DNA from: Mycobacterium persicum
Lineage (GTDB): Bacteria; Actinomycetota; Actinomycetes; Mycobacteriales; Mycobacteriaceae
Length of the DNA: 64,000 bases
Direction of reading: 5' to 3'
NCBI RefSeq assembly: GCF_002086675.1
Contig: NZ_MVIF01000019.1
Span: 1-64,000, forward strand
The notes beneath the pieces are model-generated. The model saw nothing but the letters and a program-made list of their open reading frames with translations. It ran no database searches and was not told the origin of the DNA. The first letter of the stretch is position 1. Every line of letters starts with the position of its first letter. Both the position numbers and the translations under genes were made by a program. This document shows positions 43,677 to 52,121 of the stretch, one piece after another.

Positions 43677-44481
43677 TTTCAATGACCTCTTCCAGAAGTC
43701 TGATCGTGCAGGTTTTGCATTCTGATCGCAAAGTTGAGCGCTCCAACATGGGCGGCCAGCGCGAATCGAACCAACAATACTAGTCATTTCCGCCCCGGCG
43801 TCAGCGGTTAATTATCTCCGCTACGAGATCTTGCGCGCGAGCTGTAAATTTGCTCCGCACAGCCGCTAAACATTAGCACGAATCGTCTTCGCGCCGGCGT
43901 CTAACGTCAGCAATACTATGTTCATTCCGGCCCAGTTTAAATGCAAGGATGATAACACGAGTATTGAAATCGGAACGCTGATAACTCGGCTCCAGACGTG
44001 CAATCGCTGCCGTCATCGCGGCTGGCGTCGGGCGGCCCCATCCAGGCATTACTCGCATCGAATCCTTTGCATTGTCGATACTATTCGGTGCCAGCCCGGC
44101 GCCACCATATACCAAAGGCTGACCGTCCGCACGAACAAGATCTCATCAATAAAAATCTAGACGAGCATAAACAGGTCAGCGCGGAGCAACTATCCGCCGA
44201 CATACCGAACCGCTGTCCCCCGATCGGGGGACACGACGCTTCCCCCAAACCGACGTCTGGCTGTATCCACCAGGTGTGCATTAGCCAAAGATTCGCAAGC
44301 AGCCAAGCTTGGCAACCCAGCAAAGGGTCAACCCATGCAAGAACGGCGACATTGGGCATCCCGCTGGGCTGTGAGTGTGCAGGATCTTCAGGTGGCGTTC
44401 AAGCAAACCAACATCAAACTACCTGGCGCCGACGTCATCTCTCGATGATCACGTCGCCATGGCGATCCCGGAGGCACACGA
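43677..44481. other. AT-richer intergenic stretch of about 800 bp without a supported gene
   Basis: Composition is visibly lower in GC than the flanks. No frame has both a plausible start and protein-like composition. The best short candidate is an ATG at 44335 preceded by a GGGTC purine patch, encoding 37 residues (begins MQERRHWASRWA); I do not call it. The promoter of the 323-residue gene should be near 43690-43800. Confidence 0.5.
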
Positions 44482-45225
44482 CTATCCCGATACAACCGCC
44501 GGCTGCCGCTTGCGTCGGCGCGACCGGACCGCCGCCAGCGCCTGCCGCCAGGCGAGCATCGTCGCGGCCGTCAAGTTGGCCGGTGTGGCGCTGTCTTTGG
44601 ACAGCAGAGCCGTCGCCGCGGCCTTGGTGGTGGCCGACGCCTTCGACATGTGGCCGGAGTCGAACGGCGGCTGTGGGTCGTACTCGATCGCCAACTGGAT
44701 CGCCTTGGCGCGACCTTCGCCGCCGATTTCCCCGGCCAGCCAGAGCGCCAGGTCGAGTCCCGCGGACACACCCGCGCTGGTAATGACGTTGTCCTGACGC
44801 ACGATCCGCTCGTCGGCGACGGGGATGGCGCCGAATGCCTTCAGCGCGGGAATGGTCAGCCAGTGCGACGTCGCGCGTCGATCCTTGAGCAGCCCGGCGG
44901 CTGCCAGGATCACCGAGCCGGAACACACCGACGTGGTCCAGCCGGCAGTCCGGTGAGCCCGGCGCAACCAGTCCAACAGCTTCTCGTCGCGCGCATGCAC
45001 CGGCGTCGACGGCCCGCCCGGCACCAGAATGACGTCGGGCGTGGGTGTTTCGGCCAACGTGTGGGTGGCCCCGAGCACCAGCACTCCGGAGTCCGCGGTG
45101 ATCGGTCCGGATTCGTGCCAGACGAACCTCACCTCGGTGTGCGGAAGGTTTCGCAGCACCTCGTAGGGGCCCACCATGTCCAGCGCCGTGAATCCCGGAT
45201 AGGTGACGATCGCGATCTGGGTCAT
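44482..45225 (-). CDS. DJ-1/PfpI family protein (Rv1930c-like)
   Basis: A 247-residue protein. The DJ-1/ThiJ domain spans about 1-185: IAIVTYPGFTALDMVGPYEV, VILVPGGPSTPVHARDEKLL and the nucleophile elbow TTSVCSGSVILAAAGLLKDR (Cys about 100), with RATSHW as the following conserved block. About 60 C-terminal residues (GHMSKASATTKAAATALL onward) are extra and basic. It lacks the AraC HTH of its neighbour, so it is the enzyme/ligand-binding form, similar to isonitrile hydratase-like proteins. A strong AAGGAGA site precedes the ATG. The gene is 19 bp downstream of the AraC/GlxA regulator on the same strand. Confidence 0.9.
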   Translation of the reverse strand: MTQIAIVTYPGFTALDMVGPYEVLRNLPHTEVRFVWHESGPITADSGVLVLGATHTLAETPTPDVILVPGGPSTPVHARDEKLLDWLRRAHRTAGWTTSVCSGSVILAAAGLLKDRRATSHWLTIPALKAFGAIPVADERIVRQDNVITSAGVSAGLDLALWLAGEIGGEGRAKAIQLAIEYDPQPPFDSGHMSKASATTKAAATALLSKDSATPANLTAATMLAWRQALAAVRSRRRKRQPAVVSG

Positions 45226-45244
45226 CGGTGTTCTCCTTGATGTG

Positions 45245-46195
45245 TCAGGCGAAGGTTTTGCGGTACTGGTCCGGCGAGATGCCGACCCGGCGAATGAAGT
45301 AGCGCCGCAAAGTCTCTGCGGTGCCGAACCCGCAGCGGGCGGCGATGGCCACCACGGTGTCGTCGGTCTCTTCCAGCTGCCGGCGCGCGGCTTCGGTGCG
45401 GACGCGTTCGACGTATTGGCCCGGCGCTTCACCGACCTCATCGGTGAACACCCGGGTGAAATGGCGTGGGCTCATCGCCGCGCGGCGCGCCAGGTCGTCG
45501 ACGCGGTGGGCGCCACCCGGTTCTGCTTCGACGGCCTCCTGCACCTGCCGGATCGAGGACCGTTTGGCCCGCGGCAGCCAGACCGGAGCCGCGAACTGCG
45601 TCTGGCCGCCAGGGCGGCGCAGATACAGCACTAGCCAGCGGGCGACGGTCTGCGCGATCTCGGTGCCGTGATCATCCTCCACCAGCGACAGCGCGAGGTC
45701 GATCCCCGCCGTCACCCCCGCGGCGGTCCATACTGTCTCGGAGCTGCGGATGAAGATCGGGTCGCGATCCACCTCGACGGCGGGGAACTCGCGGGCCAAC
45801 CGGTCGGCGAAGGCCCAGTGCGTGGTGGCCCGTCGACCGTCGAGTAATCCCGCCTGCGCCGCCAAGAACGCGCCCGTGCAGACGGTGACGAGACGGTCGG
45901 CAGTTCGCGCAACCGCCGCGATCCACTCCACCAACTCGAGGTTGCCGCGTGCGGCATCAACCCCCGCACCGCCGGGCAGCACCACAGTGTGCACGGGTGC
46001 GCTCGGATCCGGCAGCGGCTCGGTCATCAGAGCAAGGCCGGTTGCGGTGGTCACCGGCTGCCCGCCGGGGGAGACCGGCGTGACGTCGTAGCCGCCGTGG
46101 GTCAGCAGCGATGCGCCAGCGAAGACCTCGAACGGTCCCACCACGTCGAGCGCCTGAACCCCGGAGTAGCCGACGATCAGCACTTTGCGGGCCAT
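45245..46195 (-). CDS. GlxA/AraC-type transcriptional regulator with DJ-1 domain (Rv1931c-like)
   Basis: A 316-residue regulator. N-terminal DJ-1-like domain (about 1-190): VLIVGYSGVQALDVVGPFEV and VTVCTGAFLAAQAGLLDGRR, with RATTHW following. The C-terminal AraC domain has two helix-turn-helix units (RAAMSPRHFTRVFTDEVGEA and VAIAARCGFGTAETLRRYFI, about 235-310). It likely controls its own operon with the adjacent DJ-1 protein and perhaps the divergent tpx, with the DJ-1 domain as sensor. Corresponds to Rv1931c, which has been linked to virulence in M. tuberculosis. The start is ATG 46195. Confidence 0.92.
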   Translation of the reverse strand: MARKVLIVGYSGVQALDVVGPFEVFAGASLLTHGGYDVTPVSPGGQPVTTATGLALMTEPLPDPSAPVHTVVLPGGAGVDAARGNLELVEWIAAVARTADRLVTVCTGAFLAAQAGLLDGRRATTHWAFADRLAREFPAVEVDRDPIFIRSSETVWTAAGVTAGIDLALSLVEDDHGTEIAQTVARWLVLYLRRPGGQTQFAAPVWLPRAKRSSIRQVQEAVEAEPGGAHRVDDLARRAAMSPRHFTRVFTDEVGEAPGQYVERVRTEAARRQLEETDDTVVAIAARCGFGTAETLRRYFIRRVGISPDQYRKTFA

Positions 46196-46314
46196 GGACT
46201 CAGTGTTGGCCAGACAACGGCATGGCGTCTACGCCCTACACCCCACAAATTAGGACATGGGTCCGCGGCAGACCTGGTCACAGGCCGCGATCCCGATCTT
46301 GGCAGACTGTGCTC

Positions 46315-46812
46315 ATGGCACAGATAACCCTGCACGGAAATGCGATCAACACTGTCGGCGAACTGCCCGCTGTCGGAACTTCGGCCCCCGCGTTCACGTT
46401 GACCGGCGCCGACCTCGGCGCCGTGGGCAGCGACCAGTTCCGCGGCAAGGCCGTCGTGCTGAATATCTTTCCGTCGATCGATACGCCGGTGTGTGCGGCC
46501 AGCGTGCGGACCTTCAACGAGCGGGTCGCCGCAACCGGCTCGACGGTGGTGTGCGTGTCGAAAGACCTGCCATTCGCGCTGAAGCGATTCTGCGGTGCCG
46601 AGGGGATCGAGAACGTCACCACGGCCTCGGCGTTTCGGGACCGCTTCGGCGAGGACTACGGCGTCACCATCGCCGACGGCCCCATGGCCGGCCTCTTTGC
46701 CCGAGCCATCGTGGTGATCGGTGGCGACGGCAAGGTGGCCTACACCCAGCTGGTGCCGGAAATCGGGCAGGAGCCCGATTACGACGCCGCGCTCGCGGCA
46801 GTCAGCGGCTGA
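46315..46812 (+). CDS. tpx: Thiol peroxidase Tpx
   Basis: A 165-residue atypical 2-Cys peroxiredoxin, very similar to Rv1932. Peroxidatic Cys60 is in FPSIDTPVCAASVRTFNE and resolving Cys93 in ALKRFCGAEG; the additional Cys80 (TVVCVSKDLPF) is also present as in M. tuberculosis. The enzyme reduces hydroperoxides with thioredoxin as donor. No ribosome binding site is obvious before the ATG at 46315, so a leaderless or near-leaderless transcript is possible. It is divergent from the GlxA/AraC regulator across 119 bp that should hold both promoters. Confidence 0.95.
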   Translation: MAQITLHGNAINTVGELPAVGTSAPAFTLTGADLGAVGSDQFRGKAVVLNIFPSIDTPVCAASVRTFNERVAATGSTVVCVSKDLPFALKRFCGAEGIENVTTASAFRDRFGEDYGVTIADGPMAGLFARAIVVIGGDGKVAYTQLVPEIGQEPDYDAALAAVSG

Positions 46813-46951
46813 CCGCCCGACGCCCTAGCCGCTGACCACCCGGCTGGCCGGATCGGTTGCGGCGAGTATGTCGATCCTCTGCATTTGTCGGCGGCTGTCA
46901 ACGAAAATCGTCGGCTGCGCGAGCGCCCAGCCGTGAACGTCTGGCGCTCGA

Positions 46952-47860
46952 TCAGCCGGTTGGCCGACGACGCTGCGTCAGCGCCGCACCAAGTAGTACC
47001 AGCGCCGCACCCCCGAGCAGGCTCCATCCAATAGGCTCGTGCAGAAATATGGCGCCAACGGTAACGGCGACTACGGGGATCAGATACGTCACGGTGGAAG
47101 CGGCAGTGGCTCCGGCATCACGAATAATGCTGTGCTGCAAGACATATGCAAGCCCCGTGCCGAGAACGCCAAGCGCCAGAACGGCACCGAGGGTGGTGGT
47201 TCTCATTGTCGGAATCCGTGGCGCCGTCGCGAGGCAAATCAGTATCAATTGCGCACTGGCAAGGCTGAGCTGACAAGCGGTGAGCACCAGCGGCGAATAG
47301 CCGGTGTGACGGAGGAAATGGCGTACATAAACCCACCCGAAGCCCTGACAGGCCGCTGCGGCGACTGCCACCAACACACCGCCAGTGTCGGCATGGACAC
47401 CGTCCCACACCCGCAGGACCACCGCCACACCGGTCAGGCCAATGAGGATCCCCAATACGGTGTGTGCCGTTGCGCGCTCGTCATGCAGCACGGTAAACGC
47501 AAACAGCACGGTGAATAGCGCTGACGTGCCGTTTGCCACTCCAGCCACTGCTGACGACACGTGCCGCTCGGCGTACCCGTACAGCGAGAACGGCGCGGTA
47601 TTGAGGAAAAGCGCGGCGACGAAAAGGTGCATCCACAATCGCTGAGTGTGTGGTAGCGCCAGACGCATCACCACGACACCAGGAGCGACCGCAAGAGCCC
47701 CCAGCAGGCAGCGAGCGAGCGTGATCTCGGCCGGCGACAAATCCGCCAAGGCAACTTTGATGAACAAGAAACTGCAACCCCAGATGATGGCCAACAAACC
47801 AAGGTTGAGCTGCCAGACAAACAATCTGCCACCACGTCGAGCAAGCAAACCCCGCGTCAC
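46952..47860 (-). CDS. EamA/DMT family transporter
   Basis: A 302-residue membrane protein with ten predicted transmembrane helices in two EamA repeats. The first repeat begins LGLLAIIWGCSFLFIKVALA and ends near residue 140, the second begins GGVLVAVAAAACQGFGWVYV. Typical DMT features include FLNTAPFSLYGYAERHVSSA and a final LHEPIGWSLLGGAALVLLGA. It probably exports or imports a small metabolite (amino acid, nucleobase or drug-like). The start is a GTG at 47860, chosen because the upstream frame overlaps the divergent gene. Next to an aromatic-acid module, it could carry an aromatic metabolite, but this is only proximity. Confidence 0.85.
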   Translation of the reverse strand: MTRGLLARRGGRLFVWQLNLGLLAIIWGCSFLFIKVALADLSPAEITLARCLLGALAVAPGVVVMRLALPHTQRLWMHLFVAALFLNTAPFSLYGYAERHVSSAVAGVANGTSALFTVLFAFTVLHDERATAHTVLGILIGLTGVAVVLRVWDGVHADTGGVLVAVAAAACQGFGWVYVRHFLRHTGYSPLVLTACQLSLASAQLILICLATAPRIPTMRTTTLGAVLALGVLGTGLAYVLQHSIIRDAGATAASTVTYLIPVVAVTVGAIFLHEPIGWSLLGGAALVLLGAALTQRRRPTG

Positions 47861-47982
47861 ACGCCTAGCATCCCTGCGCGGATACCTCAAAAACAAGCGA
47901 ATCAATGCCTGACGCCATAACTTTTGGGAAAATCGACTCGGTCGACAGCGAGTTTCGACGGTTGAACGCTCAAGGAGGCGAC

Positions 47983-49146
47983 GTGCCGGTCCCACGCCTG
48001 ATCGCAACAGATTTCGGCGGTCCCCACGACGCAGGCGTGCTACTGCTCGGACCATCCCTCGGCACGTCGGCGAACACCCTATGGGCGGCCGCGGCCCAAC
48101 GGCTCGCTGACTACGTGCGCGTGGTGGGTTGGGACCTGCCCGGCCACGGAAACAGCCCCGCAGCCACATCACCGTTCACCATCGCCGAGCTGGCGAACGG
48201 GGTATTGACGTTGGCCGACGAGATCGCCGATGCGGGTACTTTTCACTACGCGGGGGTTTCCATCGGCGGGGCGGTCGGACTTCAATTACTCCTCGATGCG
48301 GCTCACCGGTTGACTTCCGCGACATTGCTTTGCACCGGCGCGACGATCGGCACCCCCGAAGATTGGAAAACCCGCGCGGCGCGGGTTCGGGAAGAAGGTA
48401 TCAGCGCGCTCTCAGAGTGCGCACCTAAGCGCTGGTGCTCCGCCAGGTTCGTCGAGCGTCGGCCGGCGGTTGTCGCAAGGCTGCTCGACGTGCTCGGCGT
48501 GACCGACGCCGAATCTTATGCTCTGGCATGCGAGGCGCTGGCAGACTTCGATGTCACCGGCCGGCTATCGCACATCAGCACACCTGTCCTGGCGGTCGCG
48601 GGTGGCGAGGACTGTGTAACGCCACCGGAATGCTTGCGCCCGCTAGTGTCCGGGGTCAACGACGGCCGGGTGGTGGTCCTCGATGAAGTTGGTCACCTGG
48701 CCCCCGTCGAAGCACCTGAGCAAGTCGCTGACCTCATACTCAGCCGTATCGATACCCGGGACAACGCCTATCAGGCAGGCATTGCCGTGCGGCGCGAGGT
48801 CCTCGGCAACGCACATGTTGACCGCATCATGGCCGAGAAGACAGCCTTCACCGCCGACTTCGAGGACATGATCACCCGCTATGCGTGGGGCAGCGTTTGG
48901 ACCCGTCCCGGGCTGGATAGGCGCAGCCGATCGATGATCACGTTGAGCGCGTTGGTCGCCTGCGGACACCCTGACTATTTGCCCATGCATCTTCGGGCCG
49001 CACGACGGAATGGCCTCACCAACGACGAGATCAAGGAGCTGTTGCTACATCTGGCGATCTATGTCGGTGTACCGGAGGTGAATTACGCTTTTCGCATCGC
49101 CAATGAGGTGCTCGCCGACTACGACGCAGCTGAAGCCACGCGATGA
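47983..49146 (+). CDS. pcaL: PcaL: fused 3-oxoadipate enol-lactonase and 4-carboxymuconolactone decarboxylase
   Basis: A 387-residue bifunctional enzyme of the beta-ketoadipate pathway. The N-terminal alpha/beta hydrolase (PcaD-type, about 1-245) has WDLPGHGNSP, the nucleophile elbow YAGVSIGGAVG (G-x-S-x-G), Asp in VAGGEDCVTPPE and His in LDEVGHLAPVEAP. The C-terminal CMD domain (PcaC-type, about 260-385) has EDMITRYAWGSVWTRPGLDR, SMITLSALVACGHPDYL and IYVGVPEVNYAF. Together they convert carboxymuconolactone to 3-oxoadipate. The start at GTG 47983 is favoured by an AAGGAGG site just upstream; an ATG at 47905 without a site would add 26 residues. It stands before a chorismate lyase and pobA on the same strand. 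Confidence 0.88.
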   Translation: MPVPRLIATDFGGPHDAGVLLLGPSLGTSANTLWAAAAQRLADYVRVVGWDLPGHGNSPAATSPFTIAELANGVLTLADEIADAGTFHYAGVSIGGAVGLQLLLDAAHRLTSATLLCTGATIGTPEDWKTRAARVREEGISALSECAPKRWCSARFVERRPAVVARLLDVLGVTDAESYALACEALADFDVTGRLSHISTPVLAVAGGEDCVTPPECLRPLVSGVNDGRVVVLDEVGHLAPVEAPEQVADLILSRIDTRDNAYQAGIAVRREVLGNAHVDRIMAEKTAFTADFEDMITRYAWGSVWTRPGLDRRSRSMITLSALVACGHPDYLPMHLRAARRNGLTNDEIKELLLHLAIYVGVPEVNYAFRIANEVLADYDAAEATR

Positions 49147-49483
49147 CACACCGCAATTTCCGATGCGGTCGCCGATCGGCAGGTCTTCGTGATCAAAGGC
49201 CTTTCCCGGTACCCGCCGATGTTGTCGAATGCGCTGCTATCGAGCGCTTGAGTTCAACCTTTATGGGTCCGTTGCTTAGCTTGCGAGTTTGCTCCCGGCG
49301 ACGTATCATAGCTGCATCAATCCTGTTGACGCTGATTGCCGTTAACCGCACCAGTGATCCGTCGCGAATTGCGAGTGTGACGACGGCAGTTCTAGTTAAT
49401 TTCCCGGCAAGCCAAGAATGCGCTCAATATATCGAGCCCGCAGGCGGGTTTTATGTATTTGGGCTGGTCGCAGGAGAACAGAT
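49147..49483. other. Intergenic, AT-richer, no supported gene
   Basis: About 340 bp between pcaL and the chorismate lyase gene. Composition shifts toward AT from about 49240 onward. No coding frame with a plausible start is seen. A good ribosome binding site (AGGAG at 49472-49476) at its end belongs to the lyase gene. Confidence 0.5.
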
Positions 49484-50041
49484 ATGACGCGAACCATGTT
49501 GTCCGACATAGAGATACGAAAGCTCGACCGTGACTTGCAAATCCTTTTAGCGACGAACGGCACTCTGACGAGGATCCTCAAGATCATCACGAATGATGAG
49601 ATCGTTGTGGATATTATCAGTCAACAGATTCATCCCACCGCGCCTGAAATACCTGACTTAGAGCGACTACCAGATAGCCGAATTCTGCAGCGCCAAACAA
49701 TACTCAAAGGCCTCCGTTCCGGCGAAGAATTTATAGCCGCCGAAGCCTTGATCGCGATGGATCTCCTACCAACGACGATTCTGACAACACTAACGGAGAC
49801 GGACCATCCCATTGGCGAGCTGATGGTAGCTAGTTGCCTGGAAATGTTCAAGGAGACGGCTGAAGTGTGGGTGGCGGAGTTGCCCGCATGGCTGGTCTCA
49901 ACTTCCAAACGAAAACGACATGCACCGGTCATTGCACGGCGGTATCACATGATCGTAGACGGTCAGTCGGTTATCGTTCTTACTGAGTATTTTCTGCCCG
50001 GGATCTTTCACGGTCGCCCTATGCAAAATTGGGCGAGTTAG
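49484..50041 (+). CDS. Chorismate pyruvate-lyase (Rv2949c-like), giving 4-hydroxybenzoate
   Basis: A 185-residue protein whose whole length aligns by eye with remembered M. tuberculosis Rv2949c (199 aa). Examples are LSDIEIRKLDRDLQILLATN against SDQEIRKLNRDLRILIAAN, then NGTLTRILKI, RQTILKGLRSGEEFIAAE, LIAMDLLPTTILTTLT, GELMVASCLEMFKETAEVWV and ARRYHMIVDGQSVIVLTEYF. Rv2949c removes pyruvate from chorismate to make 4-hydroxybenzoate, the starter for phenolic glycolipids. Here the gene is not in a glycolipid locus but directly before pobA. The C-terminus is about ten residues shorter than Rv2949c. The ATG at 49484 has AGGAG seven bases upstream. GC content is clearly lower than in neighbours. 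Confidence 0.9.
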   Translation: MTRTMLSDIEIRKLDRDLQILLATNGTLTRILKIITNDEIVVDIISQQIHPTAPEIPDLERLPDSRILQRQTILKGLRSGEEFIAAEALIAMDLLPTTILTTLTETDHPIGELMVASCLEMFKETAEVWVAELPAWLVSTSKRKRHAPVIARRYHMIVDGQSVIVLTEYFLPGIFHGRPMQNWAS

Positions 50042-50347
50042 CGCACCATCCAGCGAGATTCCATTCCCGTTGTTTCGGTATGGAAGATCGATCGCCGTCA
50101 CAGATTGCCGTCGCTCTGAAATCGCTTGCGCCGGTGCACTACTGCCAGGGCGAATAGCATTCCGCGTCTTCCGGCGCCCACGTAAACCACCAAGGTCGTT
50201 CAGCGACGCGATATGCGCAAATTCCCGCGTGCCGAAGTGCCGATGGCCAACAGAATGTCCAGCTGTGATGCTGCCCGGCGACGCGTCAAGGCCGAGACCT
50301 GCGCTCCCGTTCTTTGTAAGTTGTCCACCCTGTTGTTGACTTGAACC
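50042..50347. other. Intergenic between chorismate lyase and pobA
   Basis: About 305 bp with no supported gene on either strand. A short plus frame reads ALKSLAPVHYCQGE before a stop, which may be residual coding sequence, but no start or family can be given. It probably contains a promoter for pobA. Confidence 0.4.
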
Positions 50348-51538
50348 GTGCGCACCCAGGTCGCAATCGTTGGAGCCGGTCCAGCCGGCATGCTGCTGTC
50401 ACACCTGCTGGCCGCCGAGGGCGTCGACTCCGTGGTTATCGAAACCCGTTCCCGGGACTATGTTTTGGGGCGCATCCGCGCCGGCATCCTGGAGCACGGC
50501 TCCGTCCAGCTCCTCCAGTCGGTGGGGCTGGGCCGGCGGCTGACGCAGGAAGGAATCGAGCATGGCGGAATCTATCTGCAGTGCGAAGGCCAACGCCAGC
50601 GTTTTGACTTCGTCAACCTGGTGGGGCGCAGCGTGTGGGTTTACGGACAGACCGAACTCCAGCGCGACCTGATTGCCGCCCGCCAGGCCGACGGTCAACA
50701 CATCTTTTATGAGGTTGCCGACGCCACCTTGTACGACATCGACACCGAACGGCCGTATCTCACATTCATCAACGGCGCCGGGGTGCCGCACCGGCTTGAC
50801 GCCGATGCGATCGTCGGGTGCGACGGGTCGCTGGGACCCAGCCGCGTGGCCGTACCCGACGGCTCCAAACAGGTTTGGGAGCGCGTCTACCCCTATTCGT
50901 GGCTATCGGTCCTGGCCGATGTGGCACCGTCGACCGACGAACTGATTTATGCGTGGCATTCGGAAGGTTTCGCGCTGCACTCGATGCGCTCCAGCACGGT
51001 GAGCAGGCTGTATCTGCAAGTACCCAACCACACCAACATCGCTTTGTGGACTGACCAACGCATCTGGGATGCCCTTGCACGCCGACTCGGTGACGGCATC
51101 GAGGGCTGGTCGCTACGCCCCGGCCCGATTGCTGAGCGCAGCGTCTTGCCGATGCGAAGCTATGTGCAGGCCCCGATGCGGTACGGCCGGTTGTTCCTGG
51201 CGGGTGATGCCGCCCACATCCTGCCGCCCACCGGAGCCAAAGGACTGAACCTGGCCATCGCCGACGTCGCGCTGCTCGCTCCCGCGCTAAGCGCGTTGGT
51301 CAGAAGGAACAAGCCCGAACTGGCCGACGCTTACTCCTTGGCCGCGTTACGCAGGGTGTGGCGATATACCCACTTCTCATGGTGGATGACGACCATGCTG
51401 CACACCACCGGGGACCCGTTCGACACCCAGTTACAGCAGTCTCAGCTGCAATGGCTGTACTCGAGCGACGCCGCCGCGATAGGGCTGGCGGAGAACTACA
51501 CCGGCCTGCCGCTAACTGGGCGCGATGTCCTTAGATGA
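50348..51538 (+). CDS. pobA: 4-hydroxybenzoate 3-monooxygenase
   Basis: A 396-residue class A flavoprotein hydroxylase, standard PobA length. FAD motif VAIVGAGPAGMLLSHLLAAE (residues about 5-24), ETRSRDYVLGRIRAGILEHG (about 32-51), the DG motif DAIVGCDGSLGPSR (about 154-167) and LFLAGDAAHILPPTGAKGLN (about 282-301). PobA converts 4-hydroxybenzoate to protocatechuate with NAD(P)H and oxygen. The substrate would be produced from chorismate by the preceding gene, and the product feeds the pathway whose late step is PcaL. Start GTG 50348; no strong binding site. Ring-cleavage genes are not found nearby. Confidence 0.93.
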   Translation: MRTQVAIVGAGPAGMLLSHLLAAEGVDSVVIETRSRDYVLGRIRAGILEHGSVQLLQSVGLGRRLTQEGIEHGGIYLQCEGQRQRFDFVNLVGRSVWVYGQTELQRDLIAARQADGQHIFYEVADATLYDIDTERPYLTFINGAGVPHRLDADAIVGCDGSLGPSRVAVPDGSKQVWERVYPYSWLSVLADVAPSTDELIYAWHSEGFALHSMRSSTVSRLYLQVPNHTNIALWTDQRIWDALARRLGDGIEGWSLRPGPIAERSVLPMRSYVQAPMRYGRLFLAGDAAHILPPTGAKGLNLAIADVALLAPALSALVRRNKPELADAYSLAALRRVWRYTHFSWWMTTMLHTTGDPFDTQLQQSQLQWLYSSDAAAIGLAENYTGLPLTGRDVLR

Positions 51539-51674
51539 GCGGCATTTAGACCCACCGGCCAGTCGCCCTTCGGGCGGCATGGGTCGAGACGGATCATCGC
51601 GAAGGCCAATGGGCCGGGGTCGGCGTGAACGTCACCACCCACCCTGGTTGGACCCCGTGCTGCGGTGCGCGTCG

Positions 51675-52094
51675 TCATTGAACCCGGCAGTGGCCTTCGG
51701 GTCCGGGGGCGGGCGGGTCGATGAGACTTCGAAAACGTTCCGCCCGGTAGACGGTGGCGCCTAACTGCCGGACCCGGTCGGTCAGCGCCTTGTCCGACGT
51801 CACGACGGCAATCGCATCCGGTTGAGCGTCGGCTTGCACCAGCCGGACGATCTCGTCGTCAGCCGAATTGGCAGCGGCTTCGGGTGCATATGCCACCTCT
51901 ACCGCCGAAGAGCGAATAGGCCTGGACGGGGGCCGCTCGAACACCACGGTCACCGCGTGACCGCGCGCGCCGCGCACGTCAGCGGCCCACCGGTCCAGCT
52001 TGCCCACCAGCGCGACCATGGCGCCGTGACGGTCTTTCCACCAACCGTCCGGGCGACTGCCGATCACGTTCATACCGTCGACGATCCAGCGCAC
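51675..52094 (-). CDS. NYN-domain protein (YacP-like)
   Basis: A 139-residue protein. It starts with RWIVDGMNVIGSRPDGWWKD, the PIN/NYN first acidic motif (D-G-x-N), then HAVTVVFERPP, SADDEIVRLVQAD (second acidic cluster) and AIAVVTSDKALTDRVRQLGA (third acidic position). These four acidic or Asn residues form the metal site of PIN-like nucleases, so RNA cleavage is likely. GTG start at 52094. Neighbouring genes give no functional clue. Similar stand-alone proteins are widespread in mycobacteria. Confidence 0.87.
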   Translation of the reverse strand: MRWIVDGMNVIGSRPDGWWKDRHGAMVALVGKLDRWAADVRGARGHAVTVVFERPPSRPIRSSAVEVAYAPEAAANSADDEIVRLVQADAQPDAIAVVTSDKALTDRVRQLGATVYRAERFRSLIDPPAPGPEGHCRVQ

Positions 52095-52121
52095 ACCTCA
52101 CCGTACGATGCATGACCCAGG

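Noticed and set aside
44335..44448. 37-codon plus-strand frame in the AT-richer islet
   Set aside because: It has a weak purine-rich upstream stretch but no family, no conservation evidence and an average composition. It could be chance.
49147..49483. 114-codon frame overlapping the end of pcaL and running to 49487
   Set aside because: Composition is unlike a protein, it overlaps the binding site and start of the chorismate lyase, and no family is seen.
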